This document shows positions 1-5,555 of a stretch of DNA of 9,920 bases, one piece after another. The notes below the pieces were generated by a model that was not told the DNA's origin, did no database searches, and was given only the letters and a program-made list of their open reading frames with translations. This DNA comes from CAYMTN01 sp964393335 (GTDB taxonomy: Bacteria; Chloroflexota; Anaerolineae; Aggregatilineales; Aggregatilineaceae): assembly GCA_964393335.1 (NCBI GenBank), contig CAYMTN010000202.1:1-9920 (forward strand), in the 5' to 3' direction. Numbering within the stretch: the stretch's first letter is position 1; the number at the start of each line of letters is the position of its first letter. A program made the position numbers and the translations under genes.

Positions 1-3
1 GGT

Positions 4-50
4 CCAGGGGTCAATGGCCCCTGGTGGGTGCGCGAGGGTGAAACCCTCGC
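4..50. repeat. Paired GC-rich hairpins at the window edge
   Basis: There are two perfect stem-loops side by side. The first has a 7-bp stem, CCAGGGG (4-10) with CCCCTGG (18-24), and a 7-base loop. The second has an 8-bp stem, GCGAGGGT (32-39) with ACCCTCGC (43-50), and a GAA loop. They lie just downstream of the stop of the minus-strand gene that ends at 71. Neither hairpin is followed by a T-run on the minus strand, so a classical intrinsic terminator is not well supported. Two adjacent short hairpins in this arrangement resemble dispersed intergenic repeats seen in many GC-rich genomes. They could still act as a transcript 3' end or stabiliser. Confidence 0.6.
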
Positions 51-70
51 AGAACCTACACCCGCGTGTA

Positions 71-754
71 CTAGTCGCTGCGGCGATACAGCCCCGAACG
101 GCGGCGCGTGCCAACGGCTGTGATCAGGTCCAATTCGCGCAGGCAGTACGTCATCTGCTGCGCGAGACGGCGCGGTCTGCCCAGCGCTGCCGCCAGGTCC
201 GCCGTCGTGAACGGCTCCGCCAGGTCGTCCGGCACCAGCGCCAGCAGGTCGGCGGGCGTGTCAAAACGCCGCCGGGCAGCGACCGTCACCAGCCGCCGTT
301 CCTCGATGACCCAGCCATGCCGCCGCCACCCGCGCCGCTCGTCGAAGCGCCGCGCCTCTTCTTCTTCGATGAGCAGCACTTCGAGCGCCGTGTGGGGATG
401 TACCAGCCAGTGCGGGCAGCGGACCAGTTCCGCGAACACGTCCGCCGGGATGCCGTGTTTGGGCGAGCGGCGGCGGCTGATGTTTTCCCCGGAATCGTCC
501 AGGCGCACGATCCATTTGTCCTGCGCCACCGGATACACCAGCCGCACCGGATGATCGGCGGCCAGCCGCGCCAGCTTGCGCCGGATCGCCGTAAAACCGC
601 CTGTCTGAATCTCGATCAGCAGGTCATCCCGCACGATGTCGATCACGTAGCGCCCCAGCGCCACTTCGAGCCGGTCCCCCGGCTGCGCGTACCACGCCTT
701 TAGCGCGGCATGCAGCGGTTTTTCGTTCAGCGTGCCGATGTGCGGTCCGGTCAT
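71..754 (-). CDS. Probable PD-(D/E)XK nuclease-fold protein with C-terminal winged helix
   Basis: This is a 227-residue cytoplasmic protein with no signal peptide or membrane segment. The N-terminal half looks like a PD-(D/E)XK nuclease core: Glu11 in an early helix, then a strand with Asp39 (YVIDIV), then the strand LLIEIQTG with Glu48-Ile-Gln50, followed by a basic helix (FTAIRRKLARL). This order (E, D, E-x-Q) is that of the family's active site, with Gln in place of the usual Lys. A conserved-looking middle part follows (RLVYPV near 71-76, WIVRLDD near 81-87, RRRSPKHG near 94-101), and residues about 178-224 read as a winged helix-turn-helix (FTTADLAAALGR). The start codon at 754 has only a weak GGCGAG upstream. 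I do not recognise a named gene. The fold call is an inference from motifs, and the substrate, if any, is unknown. The long plus-strand reading frame over the same bases is Arg/Gln/Pro-rich and looks like an antisense shadow. Confidence 0.75.
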   Translation of the reverse strand: MTGPHIGTLNEKPLHAALKAWYAQPGDRLEVALGRYVIDIVRDDLLIEIQTGGFTAIRRKLARLAADHPVRLVYPVAQDKWIVRLDDSGENISRRRSPKHGIPADVFAELVRCPHWLVHPHTALEVLLIEEEEARRFDERRGWRRHGWVIEERRLVTVAARRRFDTPADLLALVPDDLAEPFTTADLAAALGRPRRLAQQMTYCLRELDLITAVGTRRRSGLYRRSD

Positions 755-839
755 GGTACGCGCTCGCCGTGTTTGGGGCCGTTCCAGAGAAATGATTCCC
801 CTGTTTGATCGCCCGTTACCAACAAAAAGCTCTTTTGCT

Positions 840-860
840 CCCCTTCCCTAAGGGAACGGG
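840..860 (-). other. Inverted repeat between two minus-strand genes
   Basis: TTCCCT (844-849) and AGGGAA (851-856) form a perfect dyad around one central base. After one mismatch it is extended by three more G-C pairs (840-842 with 858-860). It lies between the stop of the gene ending at 898 and the start of the gene beginning at 754. On the minus strand it is followed by an A-rich stretch and then a T5 run about 20 bases on, so it might act as a weak terminator for the upstream gene. It could equally be a small palindromic repeat. The rest of the 755-897 gap shows nothing else I can support. Confidence 0.35.
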
Positions 861-897
861 TTGCGGGGGATGGGGTCGCTATTTTTATGGCGTAGCC

Positions 898-1632
898 CTA
901 TCGGCGGCCCAGGCCGCCCCCGACCACAACGCGGAAGAACGGCCCGGCGTTCGTTTCGACGGAGTCGCCGCCGCCGACCTGCATGTTGAACAACTCGTAA
1001 CCCGTGCCCGCCCGCAGCCCGATCAGCAGGTGGAATATCCAGAAGCTCAGCAGCAGGTCCATGCCGATTCCGACGGTCGCCTTGCCGCTGCCCCACCCGC
1101 GCGACTCTGCCGGGGGAGCCGCATCATCCCCAACCGCGTCCGCCGGGCGATCCCCGGTGCCGCCGCCGGACGCGCTCAACCCGACCAGCGGATAGATGCG
1201 CAGGCGGCGCGTATTGATCAGCGCCAGCCCGGCGCTCACCTGTCCCTGGCCGCTGCCATACGACAGGGTGCGCTCGCCGCGCGGCACCGCGCCCCCCATA
1301 CCCGACCCGCTGCTGTCCAGCACGAGGCGGCCCGCCGTCGCCACAAAACCGCCGCCGCTGGCGCGAACCGCGCCCGGCATGGCGACATCCTGGTCGCGCA
1401 GCCATGTTTCGACCGGCCTGGCGCTGGGTGACGAATCCTCAAACGCATAATAACCCATCAGGCTGCCGCGCCGCGCGGATCGTTTCGACTTACGCCCGTC
1501 TTTCTTGCGCTGCTCGTCTTTCTTGCGCTGCTCGTCCTTCTTGCGCTGCTCGCCCTTTTTACGCTGCTCGCGCGCCGAGTCACGTGACGCTTGATCGTGC
1601 GATTCGTTCGTTCGTTGCAGGAATCTGACCAT
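898..1632 (-). CDS. Unknown protein with charged hexapeptide repeat and glycine-rich beta-like domain
   Basis: This is a 244-residue protein of unknown function. I chose the ATG ending at 1632 because GGGGAGGA (minus strand, 1641-1648) sits 8 bases upstream of it. In-frame ATGs lie upstream at 1641, which overlaps that site, and at 1689. Residues 1-58 are highly hydrophilic and include four near-identical EQRKK(D/G) units at about 22-45, followed by a Lys/Arg-rich tail, which suggests a disordered or helical polycationic region. From residue 59 (MGYYAFEDS) the protein changes character. It becomes rich in Gly, with alternating hydrophobic stretches such as VSAGLALIN (132-140), LRIYPLVGL (144-152), GKATVGIGM (183-191), FHLLIGLRAG (200-209) and FFRVVVGGGLG (232-242), a pattern typical of beta-barrel or beta-sandwich strands. 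Met59 is a possible internal start if the repeat region is not translated. No signal peptide is visible. The gene diverges from the ferritin-like gene. Confidence 0.65.
   Translation of the reverse strand: MVRFLQRTNESHDQASRDSAREQRKKGEQRKKDEQRKKDEQRKKDGRKSKRSARRGSLMGYYAFEDSSPSARPVETWLRDQDVAMPGAVRASGGGFVATAGRLVLDSSGSGMGGAVPRGERTLSYGSGQGQVSAGLALINTRRLRIYPLVGLSASGGGTGDRPADAVGDDAAPPAESRGWGSGKATVGIGMDLLLSFWIFHLLIGLRAGTGYELFNMQVGGGDSVETNAGPFFRVVVGGGLGRR
1498..1569. repeat. Four tandem 18-bp units inside a coding region
   Basis: Four head-to-tail 18-bp units occupy 1498-1515, 1516-1533, 1534-1551 and 1552-1569. The consensus on the plus strand is GTCTTTCTTGCGCTGCTC. Units 1 and 2 are identical, unit 3 differs at one base and unit 4 at several. 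The period is a multiple of three, so copy-number change keeps the reading frame. On the minus strand each unit encodes one hexapeptide of the Glu-Gln-Arg-Lys-Lys-Asp type. Confidence 0.9.
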
Positions 1633-1668
1633 TTTCACCATCCTCCCCTCGTACACGTGCCCACAGTC

Positions 1669-1685
1669 GTTATAGTGAGTGTAAC
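1669..1685. promoter_or_regulatory. Imperfect dyad over a possible promoter for the minus-strand gene
   Basis: GTTATAGTGAGTGTAAC is a 17-bp imperfect palindrome in which six of eight arm positions pair (GTTA at one end, TAAC at the other). Its left end read on the minus strand gives TATAAC, a fair -10 hexamer lying about 37 bases upstream of the chosen start of the gene that ends at 898. TTGTCG lies 19 bases upstream of that hexamer and is only a weak -35. A symmetrical site overlapping a -10 box would suit a repressor. No regulator gene is nearby, so this stays a candidate. Confidence 0.3.
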
Positions 1686-1732
1686 ACAAACTGCGACAAC
1701 TCCGGCAGGGGGCAATCGACCCCGGAATCGTA

Positions 1733-1738
1733 TATACT
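1733..1738 (+). promoter_or_regulatory. Candidate -10 box for the ferritin-like gene
   Basis: TATACT fits a sigma-70-type -10 hexamer and stands out in an AT-rich patch (about 1729-1758) just upstream of the ribosome binding site. The gap to the chosen start codon at 1777 is about 38 bases. No good -35 hexamer is present at the usual distance (the bases at 1710-1715 are GGGCAA). The promoter is therefore weakly supported, or may need an activator. Confidence 0.35.
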
Positions 1739-1776
1739 CAATTATGAAGCAAGATTAAGCCCGTATGGAGGACATG

Positions 1777-2202
1777 ATGGAAAAACAAACGCTGATCGAC
1801 GCCTTGAACCGGGACCTGACCGGCGAATTGCAGGCGATCATCCAGTATATGACCTATTCGGCCAAAGTGACCGGTCCCTGGCGTCCGCAACTGGTGACCT
1901 TCATGCAGACCGAGATTCAAGACGAGCTGATGCACGCGCAGTTCCTGGCCGACAAGATCGCGGCCCTGGGCGGCAATCCAAGCACGCAGCCGCGCCCGGT
2001 CCCGCAGGCCGATCACCCGCACGACATGTTAAAAGCGATCCTCGAAGCGGAACTTCAAGCCGGAAAGGACTACACCGAACGCGCCAAACAGGCCGAGGAA
2101 TACGGCGATAAAGGGCTGGCCGTCCAGCTTGAGAACATGATCCTCGACGAAACCGGTCACGCCGAAGAAACCGCCAAACTGCTGAAAAACTGGGAAGAAT
2201 AG
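1777..2202 (+). CDS. Bacterioferritin-like diiron ferritin-fold protein
   Basis: This is a 141-residue four-helix-bundle protein of the ferritin-like superfamily. With the start at 1777, the diiron ligands fall where bacterioferritin has them: Glu17, Glu50 and His53 (an E-x-x-H pair in DELMHAQF) in the first half, and Glu92 (possibly Glu90), Glu125 and His128 (E-x-x-H in DETGHAEE) in the second. The expected role is binding or oxidation of iron, or oxidative-stress protection, in the cytoplasm. Canonical bacterioferritin has a haem-ligating Met directly after the first E-x-x-H Glu; here that position is Leu51, and a Met lies one residue later, so haem binding in the usual way is doubtful. It is shorter than the roughly 158-residue bacterioferritins. 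GGAGGA (1767-1772) is 4 bases upstream of the chosen ATG. ATGs at 1774 and 1765 are too close to it or overlap it. The gene stands alone, with its own terminator. Confidence 0.9.
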   Translation: MEKQTLIDALNRDLTGELQAIIQYMTYSAKVTGPWRPQLVTFMQTEIQDELMHAQFLADKIAALGGNPSTQPRPVPQADHPHDMLKAILEAELQAGKDYTERAKQAEEYGDKGLAVQLENMILDETGHAEETAKLLKNWEE

Positions 2203-2254
2203 TCCGTCCGGTGGTGGCAGGCACTATGCCGTCCACCCGTACAGCGCACACTTT

Positions 2255-2282
2255 AAGAAGCCGCCCGCCGGGGCGGTTTCTT
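2255..2282 (+). terminator. Strong hairpin terminator between convergent genes
   Basis: This is a 12-bp stem: AAGAAGCCGCCC (2255-2266) pairs with GGGCGGTTTCTT (2271-2282), with one G-U pair and a 4-base GCCG loop. The descending arm ends in a T-rich stretch on the plus strand, and the ascending arm reads T-rich at its end on the minus strand (GGCTTCTTAAAG). It lies about 50 bases after the stop of the ferritin-like gene and 27 bases beyond the stop of the convergent minus-strand gene that ends at 2309, so it probably serves both. Confidence 0.8.
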
Positions 2283-2308
2283 GTGTGTGTCCCCACTGAT
2301 CGCTGTTC

Positions 2309-3589
2309 TCACGGCAGCCAGATGAAATACAGAATCGTCTCGGTGTCGCGGTACGCGAAGGGGGCATCACTCGACGGGCGCGGGGGCGTCGTCTCAAACA
2401 ACACGTCCTGCGTGCCGCTCGCCAGCGGCATGACGTAGATCGTGCTGCGCTCCGTATCGAGATCGTTTTCCGACCACGCGATGCGCGTGTAGGTGGGATT
2501 CAGGGCGTAGGACGTGCTCCACAGCAGTTTATCGGACTCGTCGGAGATGTACTGCGGCTCGGCTTCGACCAGCTTGACCGGGGCCTGCCCGATGCGCCCG
2601 ATATACAGGCCGGACGGCTGCGGCGTGCAGATGTCGTCGGCCACCGCGCGGAACACGATGCGGCCATCCGGCAGCCACATCGGGCGATCCAGGTACATGC
2701 CCTGCAAGTCAAAAATCACGTGCTGCTGCCCAAGCCCCTGCACGGCAGCGTACAGCCAGTCGTCGCCGGTCACGGCCAGCGGCCCGGTCTGGCACGCGCC
2801 CTTGTAGCGCGCCTCTTCCCAACTGCTCACCGCGTAAACTTGCAGCGATCCGTCGGCGGATTGCCAGGGAGTCCAGGGCTGGTAGACCGTCACGTCCGGC
2901 GGCAGCAGCACGGCGTCGCCGCTGGCCGGATCAAACAGCCGGTACTGCGCGGACAGCCCGCCGACCGGGCCAAGCCCCAGGGAGATCGACACCGGGCGGC
3001 CATCGGCCAGCCACCCGACGTCCAGCGGCAGCCCGTGCGGCACGCGCTGCATCTCCTGCGCCGCCTGCGAGCCAGCGGCCAGCGTCACGTACGAGATGTG
3101 CTGTGTCCCGGTTTCGACCACGTAGGCCAGCCATTGGCTGTCCGGTGACCACTGCGCCAGCAATAATTGGCTCTCTGGCGGCAGCGTCCCGACGATTACC
3201 GAGCGCCGCGCGGCCACGTCCAGCACCATGACGGTATGCGCTGTGCCGTACAAGACGCGCGTGCCGGTCGGGTCCGGCAGCAGCGGCCACGTGCTGACGT
3301 ACCGCTCGACTTCATACGGGGCCTCGTCACTATCCAGCGGCGCGATCACCAGGCGGCGCTCTTTCAGGCCCTGGATCAGGACCAACGCGCTGATCTCGCC
3401 GCTCCTGACCGTCGCCGCCAGCGCCTCCGGCGAGACGGCAGTCGTCGGCGCGACCTGGAACAAGTTCTCGTCCAGGCGCACGGTTTGCGGCGCAGGATCG
3501 TTGGACAGCAGCACGCTCGTCACGACTCCCAGGCCGATGGCGATCACCACCGCCAGCGCCAGGCTGCGCCCCGTCAGGTTAAAGGACAT
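2309..3589 (-). CDS. Membrane-anchored PD40/TolB-like beta-propeller protein
   Basis: This is a 426-residue protein with a single N-terminal hydrophobic segment (about residues 9-29), best read as an uncleaved signal anchor that places the rest outside the membrane. The body has repeats of the PD40/WD40-like beta-propeller type: LLPDPTGTRVLYG (103-115), WSPDSQWLAYV (147-157), WLADGRPVSIS (193-203), WLPDGRIVFRA (305-315) and LNPTYTRIAWS (363-373). Propellers of this kind usually bind proteins or glycans and have no catalytic site; none is visible here. Two cysteines (about 266 and 321) could form a disulfide. The start at 3589 was chosen because AGAGGGA lies 6-7 bases upstream; the in-frame ATG at 3607 lies in front of that site. 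It follows the ABC transporter genes on the same strand after a 195-base gap with a palindromic repeat, so it may be an accessory protein of the transporter or a separate unit. Confidence 0.8.
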   Translation of the reverse strand: MSFNLTGRSLALAVVIAIGLGVVTSVLLSNDPAPQTVRLDENLFQVAPTTAVSPEALAATVRSGEISALVLIQGLKERRLVIAPLDSDEAPYEVERYVSTWPLLPDPTGTRVLYGTAHTVMVLDVAARRSVIVGTLPPESQLLLAQWSPDSQWLAYVVETGTQHISYVTLAAGSQAAQEMQRVPHGLPLDVGWLADGRPVSISLGLGPVGGLSAQYRLFDPASGDAVLLPPDVTVYQPWTPWQSADGSLQVYAVSSWEEARYKGACQTGPLAVTGDDWLYAAVQGLGQQHVIFDLQGMYLDRPMWLPDGRIVFRAVADDICTPQPSGLYIGRIGQAPVKLVEAEPQYISDESDKLLWSTSYALNPTYTRIAWSENDLDTERSTIYVMPLASGTQDVLFETTPPRPSSDAPFAYRDTETILYFIWLP

Positions 3590-3661
3590 GATCGATCCCT
3601 CTGGCACCTACTGGGCCTAACGCATCTTGCTAAACCGATCACGTGGCAGATGCTCGCCGAG

Positions 3662-3728
3662 TTTACCTCACCCCAAACCCTGCCCCACATATGGGGCCCT
3701 CCATGCGATGGCGAGGGGGTGAGGTAAA
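3662..3728. repeat. 67-bp element with perfect 13-bp terminal inverted repeats
   Basis: TTTACCTCACCCC (3662-3674) and GGGGTGAGGTAAA (3716-3728) are perfect inverted repeats enclosing a 41-base middle part. The middle contains smaller dyads: CCCC/GGGG around CACATAT, GGGCCC, and CCAT-GCG-ATGG. It fills the gap between the second ATPase gene (stop at 3785) and the propeller gene (start at 3589). Arms of the CCTCACCCC...GGGGTGAGG type recall dispersed intergenic palindromes known from Chloroflexota and other phyla. Whether it is a MITE-like mobile repeat or a transcript-processing hairpin cannot be decided from one copy. The rest of the 3590-3784 gap shows no gene. Confidence 0.75.
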
Positions 3729-3784
3729 GTTATGAAGCGCCCGGAATCCTAAGCGTTCTTGATGCCTGCCCGCCTCTGAACCAT

Positions 3785-4528
3785 TTACCCCGGCGTGGCA
3801 ACGCCCTCTTTGATGCGCGATTCGAGCAGCATGCCGTCGTGCATTTCGTGCACTACGTCGGCCTCAGCCATCACCTGCGGATCGTGCGTGACGATCAACA
3901 GCGTGACGCCGCGCTCCTCGACCAACCGCCGCAGCAAATCCAGAATACGCCGCCCGGTGCGCGTATCGAGCTGGCCGGTCGGCTCGTCGGCCAGCACCAG
4001 CGACGGCCCCTCTGCCAGCGCGCGCGCAATCGCCACGCGCTGCTGCTCGCCGCCGGAGAGTTCGTAGGGCCGGTGGTGCGCGCGTTCCTGCAAACCGACC
4101 CAGGCCAGCGCCTCATCGACGCGCGCCTCGCGGTCGTGCGGAGCCATGCCGCGCATCCGCAGCGGCACGCCGACGTTCTCGCGCGCGCTGAGCAGCGGCA
4201 TCAAGCCGAAGCTCTGGAAAATGAAACCGAGTTTGTTCAGGCGCAGATCGAGCCGCTCGCGTTCGTCCATGTGGCTCAGGTCGCGGCCCAACACGCGGAT
4301 AACGCCCTCGGTCGGCTCGTCCAACCCGGCGATCAGGTTCAGCAGCGTCGTTTTGCCGGACCCGGAGCGCCCGACGATGGCCGTCATGTAACTCGGCCAG
4401 ATGTCGAGCGTCACGTCGTTGACGGCGTGAATATCCTCACCGGCCAGGTGATACACGCGATGCAGATGCACCAGGCTGATCACCGGCTCGTGACTGCTCG
4501 AATAGGGGATGTTTCCGTTGCCGCTCAT
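3785..4528 (-). CDS. ABC transporter ATPase, MacB/LolD-like
   Basis: This is a 247-residue nucleotide-binding subunit with all the expected motifs: Walker A GRSGSGKT (53-60), Q-loop Gln105 (FIFQSF), signature LSGGEQQ (157-163), Walker B LVLADE (177-182) and the switch His215 (VTHD). Length and motifs (GLDEPTEG after Walker A, the ADEPTGQLDT context) are those of the MacB/LolD/FtsE group that partners FtsX-type permeases. It should sit on the cytoplasmic face and power the permeases encoded upstream at 5556-9155 and 9253-9920. Its ATG overlaps the stop codon of the preceding ATPase gene (ATGA, 4525-4528), a sign of translational coupling. The first 15 residues are a poorly conserved-looking leader. 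No unusual residues are seen in the catalytic motifs. Confidence 0.93.
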   Translation of the reverse strand: MSGNGNIPYSSSHEPVISLVHLHRVYHLAGEDIHAVNDVTLDIWPSYMTAIVGRSGSGKTTLLNLIAGLDEPTEGVIRVLGRDLSHMDERERLDLRLNKLGFIFQSFGLMPLLSARENVGVPLRMRGMAPHDREARVDEALAWVGLQERAHHRPYELSGGEQQRVAIARALAEGPSLVLADEPTGQLDTRTGRRILDLLRRLVEERGVTLLIVTHDPQVMAEADVVHEMHDGMLLESRIKEGVATPG

Positions 4529-5484
4529 GTCTGCCGCTCCTGCCCGTTATCGCTGGTTTCGCCGTGTGTATGCTCCGGCCAGACGCCGACGTGATCTTCG
4601 TTCAGGCGCAGGCGGACGCGGTCTTCCATGTCCAATGCCTCGATGTACGCTTCGGGAAGCTGCAAGCGCCCCGCGCGGTCGAGGATCGCGTATTCTTCTT
4701 CGTGAACGGCTACGTCACCTTCGCGCCGCCGCAAAATTTCCGTGCTGGTGCGCCCGTCGCGCATACCCACCACGCGATCCACGCGCGTGGCGACGTTCAT
4801 GTCGTGCGTCACGATGATGATCGTCACGCCGAATTCTTCGTTCAGCGCGCGCAGGGACTGGAAAATCTGCTCGGCGGAGTGGCTGTCTACCTCGCCGGTC
4901 GGCTCGTCGGCCAGCAGCAGGGCCGGACGATTCGCCATGCCGACGGCAATCGCCACGCGTTGCTGCTCGCCGCCCGACAGGTGATCCGGGCGGTGCCGCA
5001 TGCGGTCGGCCAGCCCGACACGGTCCAGGAGGTGCGCGGCCCGTTCGCGCCGCTCCCGTGCGGGGAAACCGGCCAGCGCCATCGGCAGCTCGACGTTTTC
5101 AATCGACGTGAGATAGGGCAGCAGGTTACGCGCCGTTTGCTGCCACACAAAACCGACCATGTGACGGCGGTAGCGCACCTGGTCGCGGCGCGTGAGTTCC
5201 AGCAGGTTATCGTCGCCGACCCGCACGCGCCCGGCAGTCGGGAAGTCCAGCCCACCCAGAATATTCATCAGCGTGGATTTTCCCGAACCGGACGGGCCGA
5301 CCAGCGCCATCATCTCGCCTTCTCGGATGAGCAGGTCCAGCCCTTGCAGCGCGACGACTTCCAGGTCGGCCACTTTGTAAATTTTCACCAGGTTTTCACA
5401 CTCGATAAAGATCGGGCGTGAATCGCCGTCTTGATATGGCAGCGCGCCATCCAACCGGGGCGCTGCGCTCGAAACGTCAGTCAT
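4525..5484 (-). CDS. ABC transporter ATPase with C-terminal AbrB-like domain
   Basis: This is a 319-residue ATPase of the MacB/LolD type: Walker A GPSGSGKS (63-70), Q-loop Gln115 (FVWQQT), signature LSGGEQQ (169-175), Walker B LLLADE (189-194) and switch His227 (VTHD). The ATPase fold ends near residue 250, whereas typical relatives stop at about 225-250. The extra tail (about 264-302) carries a pattern typical of the AbrB/MazE swapped-hairpin fold: LDRAGRLQLPEAYIEAL followed by MEDRVRLRL and EDHVGVWP. In that fold the hairpin dimerises and often binds DNA; here it might instead dimerise or regulate the ATPase. The start at 5484 follows GAGGG by 8 bases; a TTG 18 bases upstream overlaps that site and is less likely. 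The gene is 71 bases after the large permease gene and is coupled to the next ATPase by ATGA. Confidence 0.93.
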   Translation of the reverse strand: MTDVSSAAPRLDGALPYQDGDSRPIFIECENLVKIYKVADLEVVALQGLDLLIREGEMMALVGPSGSGKSTLMNILGGLDFPTAGRVRVGDDNLLELTRRDQVRYRRHMVGFVWQQTARNLLPYLTSIENVELPMALAGFPARERRERAAHLLDRVGLADRMRHRPDHLSGGEQQRVAIAVGMANRPALLLADEPTGEVDSHSAEQIFQSLRALNEEFGVTIIIVTHDMNVATRVDRVVGMRDGRTSTEILRRREGDVAVHEEEYAILDRAGRLQLPEAYIEALDMEDRVRLRLNEDHVGVWPEHTHGETSDNGQERQT

Positions 5485-5506
5485 GTGTCTTACCCTCGCC
5501 AATCCG

Positions 5507-5523
5507 GGCGCGGCAGCCGCGCC
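5507..5523. other. Perfect GC hairpin ahead of the first ATPase gene
   Basis: GGCGCGG (5507-5513) and CCGCGCC (5517-5523) form a 7-bp stem with a 3-base CAG loop. It lies in the 71-base gap between the permease stop (5556) and the ATPase start (5484), about 10 bases upstream of the GAGGG ribosome binding site. No T-run follows on the minus strand, so it is unlikely to be a full terminator. It may set the ratio of ATPase to permease through partial termination or mRNA processing. Confidence 0.5.
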
Positions 5524-5555
5524 GTGTTGTCTTGACTATGATGATACCCACAGTG

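Noticed and set aside
14..703. A 229-codon open frame on the plus strand
   Set aside because: It is antisense to the nuclease-like gene, with low-complexity Arg/Gln/Pro composition. The minus-strand frame has recognisable strand and helix motifs.
755..897. A possible tRNA or small RNA in the gap left of the hexapeptide-repeat gene
   Set aside because: No cloverleaf, T-loop GTTCRA-type motif or promoter-plus-terminator pair could be made out; only the short inverted repeat is supported.
1498..1569. The 18-bp repeats as a CRISPR array
   Set aside because: The units abut with no spacers and lie in frame inside a coding region, so they are a protein-coding tandem repeat.
3616..3761. Similar 14-mers (CCTAACGCATCTTG and CCTAAGCGTTCTTG) flanking the 67-bp palindrome, as possible target-site duplications
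   Set aside because: They match at only 10 of 14 bases and are 33-46 bases away from the palindrome ends, not adjacent to them, so chance is the simpler explanation.
3839..4594. Plus-strand open frames opposite both ATPase genes (also 4564-5421)
   Set aside because: They mirror the unmistakable ATPase genes; no motifs are seen in them.
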